Part shown: piece by piece, positions 1 through 4,153 of the stretch
Position numbering within the stretch: the first letter of the stretch is position 1
Layout: every line of letters begins with the position of its first letter
Assembly: GCA_030916545.1 (NCBI GenBank)
Contig: JAUPWI010000009.1
Coordinates: forward strand, 1-5,101
Source: Patescibacteria group bacterium
GTDB taxonomy: Bacteria > Patescibacteriota > Minisyncoccia > Moranbacterales > UBA1568
Length of the DNA: 5,101 nt
Direction of reading: 5' to 3'
Made by a program: the position numbers and the translations under genes
Notes under the pieces: generated by a model
The model's input: only the letters and a program-made list of their open reading frames with translations
Database searches by the model: none
What the model was told of the DNA's origin: nothing

Positions 1-267
1 ACGATACAAGATATACGCTTTCGCGGTCTCAGCATACCCGTATTGAATCAGCATATCCTCAACAATATCCTGTACTTCCTCAACCGTCGGAATCTTATCG
101 ATAAACTCTTCTTCCAATCGGGCATACACATCTTCCGCCAACACCTGCGCGATAATCTCATCGTGTTTTCCGGTCGCTTTGGATGCTTGAATAAAGGCAT
201 CCTCAATTTTCACCAATTTGAAATCAACAAACGAACAATTCCGCTTCTGTATTTTGTAGACCGGCAT
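1..267 (-). CDS. Ribonucleotide reductase large subunit, N-terminal ATP-cone (partial; 3' end outside window)
   Basis: Reading leftwards from ATG at 265-267 gives 89 residues with no stop before the window edge. They match an ATP-cone, the regulatory nucleotide-binding domain at the N-terminus of many ribonucleotide reductases: VYKIQKRN (3-10) as the first strand, VDFKLVKIEDAF as the strand and first helix, then PTVEEVQDIVEDMLI and YGYAETAKAYILYR at the end of the visible part. In the family this domain senses ATP/dATP and sets the activity of the enzyme that makes deoxyribonucleotides in the cytoplasm. NrdR also has an ATP-cone, but after a zinc ribbon that is not clearly present here. Whether this is class I, II or III cannot be told because the catalytic part lies outside. 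The ATG has a poor ribosome site; an in-frame GTG at 322-324 with GGAG at 333-336 (8-nt spacing) would add 19 residues with two cysteines. Confidence 0.85.
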   Translation of the reverse strand, partial: MPVYKIQKRNCSFVDFKLVKIEDAFIQASKATGKHDEIIAQVLAEDVYARLEEEFIDKIPTVEEVQDIVEDMLIQYGYAETAKAYILYR

Positions 268-439
268 ACCTTTATTTTTAGACCAATTACCGCACAAACC
301 GACTACCGGGCACTTCTCCGGCACCCAGCACACTCCTTCGCCCTTCTTCCGACAGGCGCAACGAAAAAACGATTCCGACTGTACACGAAGTATAAACACC
401 CGGGAGACGAAAAGGTGTCACGCCCGATTCCTCGGAAAC

Positions 440-1525
440 CTACAGAAGCTCCTTGAGGTGTTTGCGGGCACGGGAAAGCCGGAGTTTGACCGCGTTTTCC
501 GATATGCCAAGCAGTGCCGCGATTTCATGCCCTGAGAATCCCTCCTGGTACTTCATCGAGAGGACTTCGCGTTCGGACGCACGCAGAGCTGGCAGATCCA
601 ATATCTGTCCGGATACCTGAGGTGCCACGACTGCGCAGCTCGCCGCCGCTTCCTGTTCCCGGTCGTCGAACAGCGAGATCATCCGTTTTTTCCGGTAATG
701 ATTCACCAGCAGATTGTGTGCCACCCGTAAAAGATATGTCCCATACGATGCGTTCGTAGCCGTGAAACCAGAAAGATAGACGAGCGCCCGGTAAAAGGTC
801 TCTTGTGTCAGATCATCAGCCATATCGCGGTCATAACTCAGATGCCGCAAGAAATACCGTTTCACGAGAGATGCATATTTCACGTAGAGACGACGGAACT
901 CACGCGCATCGGCCTGAGCCGCCTCGACCAATACCCGGTCCTCCTCGCGAGCCGCGAAACGCTCGCGCATCGGATGAATCAATTCGTTCTCGATAAAATT
1001 CACCAGCGATCCCTCATATTCCCCTTTTTCCCGGGATGTCGATACCGATTCGATCCCGAACCACCGATTCACCCACCCGAAAAACCGCGCATCGGACATC
1101 CTTTTCCCTGTTCCGAATACCCGCTTGAAATCCGCTCCGAAACGCTCCATCGAACCGTCACCCTCAAGATGGAAAGGCTGTGCCGCAATGAAAAACGGAG
1201 TCTCAGCCTTCTCCCTGATAATGGGAGCGATATGTACTCTTTCCTGATACCGCTGCCCGTTCTTCCGCTGATTCTCAAGATCGGTTATTACCGGACGGGC
1301 CTGCCTCAAATCGGCCCACAAGGCATCATAAAAAATCTGCGGCATATGTCCGCCCCAGAGTCGACCCGGCTTCTTCCCGATCGTCTCAGCGATCGCATAC
1401 CCCGTCCGACGCTCCGCTCCCTCATTGGCATATACCGCCACACCCGCCCCATCGGTAATCACCAGCATTCCAAGGGAATGCTCAAGTGCCTGAGCCACCG
1501 GATGTCTTGCGGATGCCGCCTGCAT
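440..1525 (-). CDS. PAS domain fused to ECF-type RNA polymerase sigma factor
   Basis: The 361-residue product has three parts. Residues ~12-118 are a PAS sensor fold: LVITDGAGVAVYANEGAERR, TGY, IGKKPGRLWGGH, then a block around NQRKNGQRYQERVHIAPI. Residues ~120-195 are a linker I do not recognise. Residues ~200-270 are sigma region 2 (RRLYVKYASLVKRYF, DMADDLTQETFYRAL, YLLRVAHNLLVNHYRKKR) and ~310-360 are region 4 with a helix-turn-helix (SEREVLSMKYQEGFSGHEIA, ISENAVKLRLSRARKHLKEL). ECF sigma factors bind core RNA polymerase and recognise -35/-10 elements; PAS domains bind small ligands or mediate protein contacts. The fusion suggests a cytoplasmic one-component regulator. ECF proteins are normally about 170-200 residues. 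No membrane segment or adjacent anti-sigma gene is seen. The start chosen is the first ATG. In-frame TTG (1589-1591) and GTG (1580-1582) lack ribosome sites. GGAGGT at 1546-1551 lies 20 nt from the ATG, which is too far. Stop is TAG. Confidence 0.9.
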   Translation of the reverse strand: MQAASARHPVAQALEHSLGMLVITDGAGVAVYANEGAERRTGYAIAETIGKKPGRLWGGHMPQIFYDALWADLRQARPVITDLENQRKNGQRYQERVHIAPIIREKAETPFFIAAQPFHLEGDGSMERFGADFKRVFGTGKRMSDARFFGWVNRWFGIESVSTSREKGEYEGSLVNFIENELIHPMRERFAAREEDRVLVEAAQADAREFRRLYVKYASLVKRYFLRHLSYDRDMADDLTQETFYRALVYLSGFTATNASYGTYLLRVAHNLLVNHYRKKRMISLFDDREQEAAASCAVVAPQVSGQILDLPALRASEREVLSMKYQEGFSGHEIAALLGISENAVKLRLSRARKHLKELL

Positions 1526-1606
1526 AAAAACGAAGCTGAATGAATACCTCCGTATGATAACGCAGAATCGGAAGTCCGACACGATTGACAAACCAGACGA
1601 AAAAAG

Positions 1607-1618
1607 ATGTGGTCACAT
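1607..1618. repeat. Short inverted repeat ATGTG-GT-CACAT upstream of the sigma gene
   Basis: Five-base arms are separated by two bases, just beyond the T-run of the upstream terminator and about 80 bp ahead of the chosen sigma start. It could be an operator half-site pair, but arms this short arise by chance. The same ATGTG...CACAT arms, with six bases between them, occur in the palindrome at 3374-3393. Confidence 0.3.
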
Positions 1619-1619
1619 G

Positions 1620-1652
1620 AAAAAAGCTGCCGAGACAAAAAGTCCGGCAGCT
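1620..1652 (-). terminator. Intrinsic terminator ending the helicase / small membrane protein operon
   Basis: On the minus strand an 8-bp stem (plus-strand arms AGCTGCCG 1625-1632 and CGGCAGCT 1645-1652) continues, past a bulged A, into GAC/GTC around a loop of five A on the plus strand (U in the transcript). It is followed by six U in the transcript (A at 1620-1625 on the plus strand). It lies 24 nt after the stop of the 69-residue gene, as expected of a Rho-independent terminator, and separates that operon from the PAS-sigma gene. Confidence 0.9.
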
Positions 1653-1676
1653 CTCGATGGCTTTCTCACTCTTCTT

Positions 1677-1886
1677 CTACAGCGTTTTGAGCAGGAGCAA
1701 GCCTATCACCGTTAGGGCCAAAAGACACACCGTCGTGGCGACGACGATATCGCCCCGATGGAACCGGCGACGTAGTTTCCCGTACCTTACGGACCATACC
1801 CGCATGTGCCAACAGACGATGGCCGCCACCAGGACGGCCACAGCCAACCCGATAAATACCCACCATGCAACCGAAACGTCCAGCAT
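1677..1886 (-). CDS. Small two-helix membrane protein, function unknown
   Basis: The 69-residue product has two clear hydrophobic segments, about residues 6-27 (VAWWVFIGLAVAVLVAAIV) and 46-67 (DIVVATTVCLLALTVIGLLL). They are joined by a strongly basic loop (RVWSVRYGKLRRRFHRGD). By the positive-inside rule the loop should be cytoplasmic and both ends outside, giving a membrane hairpin. There is no signal peptidase site or known family motif that I recognise. The start is well supported: GGAG at 1894-1897 stands 7 nt before the ATG. The gene begins 43 nt after the helicase stop on the same strand and is closed by the terminator at 1620-1652, so it is probably the last gene of the helicase transcript. 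An 82-codon frame overlapping it in another register is not hydrophobic and was not chosen. Stop is TAG. Confidence 0.75.
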   Translation of the reverse strand: MLDVSVAWWVFIGLAVAVLVAAIVCWHMRVWSVRYGKLRRRFHRGDIVVATTVCLLALTVIGLLLLKTL

Positions 1887-1929
1887 CTTTCTGCTCCTCT
1901 CTCAAAAAAAACACCTCACTACAAAGAAC

Positions 1930-3159
1930 TTAGAACTCCTCAACGAAGGTTAAGGCATTCCCCGCTTTTCCTGCCCGACCTGTCCGACCGATACGGTGTA
2001 TATAATCCTCGTAGGTTTCCGGGACGTCATAATTGATGACATGCGTGACATCCTTGATATCGAGTCCGCGCGCGGCCACATCGGTCGCGACGAGCACCTT
2101 GAGCTCGTCCTTCTCGAACTGACGCAAGGCACGCTCACGCTGACTCTGTGACTTGTCACCGTGCAACGCATCCGCCTTGAACCCGCGCTCGCGCAAGTTC
2201 TTCGACAACCGATCCGCGCCATGCTTGGTCCGACAAAACACCAGGATTTTCTCGAAACCTTCCTTCAGGAACAGCTCGTGAAGCGTTTCAATCTTCTGGT
2301 CGCGGTTCTTGACCACGATGATATCCTGCTCGACGTTCTCCGAAGTCGCACGGGATTCGATACGGATCGTAATCGGGTCTTTCAGGAACTTCTTCGCCAG
2401 ATCAGCGATCTCACGCGGCAAAGTCGCGGAAAAGAAAAGCGTCTGTCGCGGCTCCTTAAGAAGCGAGAGCAGATATTTCATATCATGAATGAATCCCATA
2501 TCGAGCATCCGGTCGACCTCATCGAGCACCACCGTGCTGAACGGAGACAGGTCGAGATTCTTCCGTTCGACCAGGTCTTTCAGTCGACCAGGTGTCCCAA
2601 TAACAAAGTTCGGATTCTGCTGCAAACGTTTGATCTGGGGATAGATATGCGCTCCACCAATACAGACAGCCGACTGGATACCGAGTCCCCGGGAGAAATC
2701 ACGGAATTCGACATCGATCTGATTGGCCAGTTCGCGGGTCGGCACGATGATCAGGGCCTTCTCGGTCCGGCTATGCAGTACTTTGTGCAGGAGCGGAATG
2801 AGGAAAGCAGCGGTCTTACCCGTTCCCGTACTCGCCATACCGATCACATCGCGCTTCTCGAGCACGACCGGAATCGCCCCGTCCTGAATCGGCGTCGGAT
2901 GGATATACCCGCGACGCTCAATATTCGCCTTAATCTTCGGATCGATACGGAAATCCACGAAGCGGTGCTTCGGGTCGAACGATTCGGCCTTGGTCGTCAC
3001 GATCGCCTTACGGACAAACAGTTCGGGATCGATCCGCGAAGCCTTCTTGCGGTTGCTCCCGGCCCGGACACCGCTCTGGTTCCGTCGGCCGACATAATTC
3101 CTCCCTGATATTTGGCGCAATTCACTAGAATGGCGCTTTTCAAAAGTCTTTCGAAACAT
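1930..3159 (-). CDS. DEAD-box ATP-dependent RNA helicase (DEVD variant)
   Basis: The 409-residue protein carries the full set of DEAD-box motifs: Q motif GYIHPTPIQ (84-92), motif I ASTGTGKT (109-116), Ia PTRELA (140-145), GG (168-169), Ib TPGR (189-192), II DEVD (213-216), III SAT (244-246), IV VFCRT (307-311), V ATDVAARGLD (358-367) and VI HRIGRTGRAG (388-397). These couple ATP hydrolysis to local RNA unwinding, typically in ribosome assembly, mRNA decay or cold response. Residues 1-55 form a basic, probably disordered arm. The chain stops 12 residues after motif VI, so there is no C-terminal RNA-binding tail. It is RhlE-like in general layout, but I do not assign a symbol. The ATG at 3157-3159 has only an A/G-rich AAGAAGAAG upstream. 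A stronger GGGAGG at 3100-3105 precedes an out-of-frame ATG inside the gene. Stop is TAA. Confidence 0.95.
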   Translation of the reverse strand: MFRKTFEKRHSSELRQISGRNYVGRRNQSGVRAGSNRKKASRIDPELFVRKAIVTTKAESFDPKHRFVDFRIDPKIKANIERRGYIHPTPIQDGAIPVVLEKRDVIGMASTGTGKTAAFLIPLLHKVLHSRTEKALIIVPTRELANQIDVEFRDFSRGLGIQSAVCIGGAHIYPQIKRLQQNPNFVIGTPGRLKDLVERKNLDLSPFSTVVLDEVDRMLDMGFIHDMKYLLSLLKEPRQTLFFSATLPREIADLAKKFLKDPITIRIESRATSENVEQDIIVVKNRDQKIETLHELFLKEGFEKILVFCRTKHGADRLSKNLRERGFKADALHGDKSQSQRERALRQFEKDELKVLVATDVAARGLDIKDVTHVINYDVPETYEDYIHRIGRTGRAGKAGNALTFVEEF

Positions 3160-3276
3160 AATTCTTCTTCTTTAGTGCTTGGGCATAGTCCCTTGGTTAT
3201 GGGATAAATACCATAAATTACTCCTACCCAAGCCCTTTTCGCATCCCCACACCCCACAGGAAAGAAATCAGATAAG
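3160..3276 (-). promoter_or_regulatory. Structured 5' leader of the helicase transcript
   Basis: From the predicted start near 3276 the leader is about 117 nt long. A 7-bp stem (plus-strand arms GCTTGGG 3177-3183 and CCCAAGC 3227-3233) encloses a second hairpin (TTATGG 3197-3202, CCATAA 3211-3216, 8-nt loop). A further CCAAG-type arm near 3191-3196 could compete for the same partner. Two tiny ORFs lie inside. Long structured leaders controlling bacterial RNA helicase genes are known, for example in cold response; that this one is regulatory is inferred. Confidence 0.45.
3197..3214 (-). other. Possible five-codon upstream ORF (MVFIP) in the helicase leader
   Basis: ATG GTA TTT ATC CCA TAA is preceded by TAGGAG (3221-3226) with 6-nt spacing, a better ribosome site than that of the helicase itself. 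Its start and stop codons sit in the two arms of the inner leader hairpin, so ribosomes here would disrupt the fold. A second minimal frame, ATG CCC AAG CAC TAA (3172-3186), follows. Such a short frame can also occur by chance. Confidence 0.3.
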
Positions 3277-3282
3277 ATAACC

Positions 3283-3311
3283 ATTATAGCAGAAAACAAA
3301 AAACAAGTCAA
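3283..3311 (-). promoter_or_regulatory. Sigma-70-type promoter for the helicase operon
   Basis: On the minus strand the -35 is TTGACT (3306-3311), the spacer is exactly 17 nt (3289-3305, T-rich), and the -10 is a perfect TATAAT (3283-3288). The transcript should start near 3276. This is close to the ideal vegetative promoter and implies strong basal transcription. Confidence 0.88.
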
Positions 3312-3318
3312 CACCACA

Positions 3319-3329
3319 CACGATTCGTG
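3319..3329. repeat. 11-bp palindrome midway between the divergent promoters
   Basis: CACGA-T-TCGTG is centred at 3324, within one base of the midpoint between the two -35 boxes (3311 and 3339). The position suits an operator that acts on both promoters. With only five-base arms, chance is a real alternative. Confidence 0.35.
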
Positions 3330-3338
3330 GCGCGTGTC

Positions 3339-3367
3339 TTGACTGAATCTGAAGAATACCGTACAAT
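3339..3367 (+). promoter_or_regulatory. Sigma-70-type promoter for the 212-residue orphan gene
   Basis: TTGACT (3339-3344), a 17-nt spacer (3345-3361) and TACAAT (3362-3367) form a near-consensus vegetative promoter. The predicted start is around 3374, at the left edge of the inverted repeat 3374-3393. The leader to the ATG is about 60 nt. Confidence 0.85.
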
Positions 3368-3373
3368 TTCGGT

Positions 3374-3393
3374 TTATGTGCACCTGCACATAA
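3374..3393 (+). promoter_or_regulatory. 20-bp inverted repeat at the transcription start (operator or 5' hairpin)
   Basis: The arms TTATGTGCA and TGCACATAA match perfectly over nine bases with CC between them. The repeat begins about 7 nt after the -10 box. As DNA it has the size and symmetry of a repressor operator placed over the start site. As RNA it would form an 8-bp stem with an ACCT loop at the extreme 5' end, which can protect mRNA. The sequence cannot decide between the two. Confidence 0.6.
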
Positions 3394-3421
3394 TTCCTCG
3401 TCCGTCCTTTTACAACTGAAC

Positions 3422-3426
3422 AGGAG
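3422..3426 (+). promoter_or_regulatory. Ribosome binding site of the orphan gene
   Basis: AGGAG stands 8 nt before the ATG at 3435-3437, which fixes that start in preference to the in-frame ATG two codons later (3441). Confidence 0.8.
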
Positions 3427-3434
3427 AATCCCCT

Positions 3435-4073
3435 ATGTACATGCTCCAGGCTGCTTCCGACAACCCGCATCAACAACACCGCATCTTCCGTCAGCAAAGA
3501 ACACCACCAGTGGCCGCTCCGACACGATCCATCGACTCGAAGCGATATCGGGCAGCGCTCAAACAAAGTTTGGGGAGGATTCTTGACGAGAGTGAAGAAG
3601 CCGAATGGAACACATGGGTCGCAAAAAATCCTTGCCACACCGATATGAACCGACTGATCGTGAAAACTACCGAAAGCATCGGTTTCCGGATACGGGCAGC
3701 CGTCGTTCTCCTGGTTCCGGATGTCCGCAGGTTCGATCTGTTCGAACGCCCCCCCTGCGACGGATATCGGAATCTCCTCCATATCGTACGCGGCTGGCTC
3801 CCTCATGCCGGAAAATTTCCGAAGAGGGAGTCGGAGTTTCTCGGAAAACTACTGCTTCTGAGCGCTCATTCGGAACTCGCGCAAGACAAGGATGTGCTCG
3901 CGTACGCCTGGTGCATTGCCGAAGCGTTCGACTGGAAAGCATCAGCCTCTCTCAAGAAGAAACTGGCCGAGTTCCTCTTGAGCGCACTTCCATTCATCAG
4001 ACAGGAAGACTCGGCGTTATTCGCTCGGGTAAAACAGGCGCTGCGCACCCACGACCACTCGATGGCCCGCTAG
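3435..4073 (+). CDS. Hypothetical protein, 212 residues, no recognised family
   Basis: I do not recognise this protein. It is very probably real: a near-consensus promoter (3339-3367), a good ribosome site (3422-3426) and a terminator (4116-4147) frame it exactly. Residues 1-35 are polar, rich in Gln, Pro and Arg, and probably disordered. The rest looks soluble and mainly alpha-helical, with an acidic patch DESEEAEW (51-58), a short hydrophobic stretch AAVVLLV (88-94), and amphipathic segments around 135-205 (FLGKLLLLSAHSEL, YAWCIAEAFDW, LKKKLAEFLLSALPF). There is no signal peptide, membrane span, nucleotide-binding loop or clear DNA-binding motif. It is transcribed away from the helicase from a shared regulatory region, and converges on the ABC-F gene. 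The inverted repeat at its predicted start suggests regulated or stabilised expression. Stop is TAG. Confidence 0.8.
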   Translation: MYMLQAASDNPHQQHRIFRQQRTPPVAAPTRSIDSKRYRAALKQSLGRILDESEEAEWNTWVAKNPCHTDMNRLIVKTTESIGFRIRAAVVLLVPDVRRFDLFERPPCDGYRNLLHIVRGWLPHAGKFPKRESEFLGKLLLLSAHSELAQDKDVLAYAWCIAEAFDWKASASLKKKLAEFLLSALPFIRQEDSALFARVKQALRTHDHSMAR

Positions 4074-4094
4074 GCGCTTCTCTTCTCCCTGGCC

Positions 4095-4109
4095 GGACAC
4101 AACGTGTCC
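4095..4109 (+). repeat. Small hairpin GGACAC-AAC-GTGTCC after the orphan gene
   Basis: A perfect 6-bp stem with a 3-nt loop lies 21 nt after the stop codon and 6 nt before the terminator stem. There is no T-run behind it, so it is not a terminator itself. It may stabilise the 3' end of the transcript. Confidence 0.45.
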
Positions 4110-4115
4110 CTCGTT

Positions 4116-4147
4116 AAAACCCCTCCCGGATCATCGGAAGGGGTTTT
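4116..4147. terminator. Bidirectional intrinsic terminator between convergent genes
   Basis: AAAACCCCT (4116-4124) pairs with AGGGGTTTT (4139-4147). After a C/A mismatch, CCG (4126-4128) pairs with CGG (4135-4137) around the 6-nt loop GATCAT. A/T runs at both ends provide a U-tract in either direction. It serves the orphan gene on the plus strand and the ABC-F gene on the minus strand, whose stop is only 6 nt away. Confidence 0.93.
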
Positions 4148-4153
4148 TAATTT

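Noticed and set aside
380..404. Possible NrdR box or promoter ahead of the reductase gene (TATACT at 389-394, minus strand)
   Set aside because: The GTGT elements are direct rather than inverted, so no NrdR box. The TATACT has no -35 at a proper distance.
396..420. Possible terminator after the PAS-sigma gene
   Set aside because: Only a 5-bp ACACC/GGTGT stem with a 13-nt loop and no U-run, too weak to call. It is unclear whether sigma and reductase genes are co-transcribed.
43..456. Plus-strand open frame of 137 codons
   Set aside because: It lies opposite the ATP-cone coding sequence and has no family features. The minus-strand product matches a known domain.
803..1543. Plus-strand open frame of 246 codons
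   Set aside because: It is the antisense of the PAS-sigma gene, whose domains are unmistakable. No ribosome site or coherent protein pattern.
2161..3108. Long plus-strand open frame of 315 codons
   Set aside because: It is fully antisense to the helicase. Such frames arise from codon bias, and the translation shows no domain.
2997..3806. Minus-strand open frame of 269 codons spanning the divergent promoters
   Set aside because: It runs through both promoters and opposite the orphan gene with a Cys-rich, patternless product. Only its last 32 codons, with a strong ribosome site, are kept as a finding.
3605..4117. Plus-strand open frame of 170 codons in another register of the orphan gene
   Set aside because: It lacks a promoter and ribosome site of its own, is rich in Arg and Pro, and runs into the terminator.
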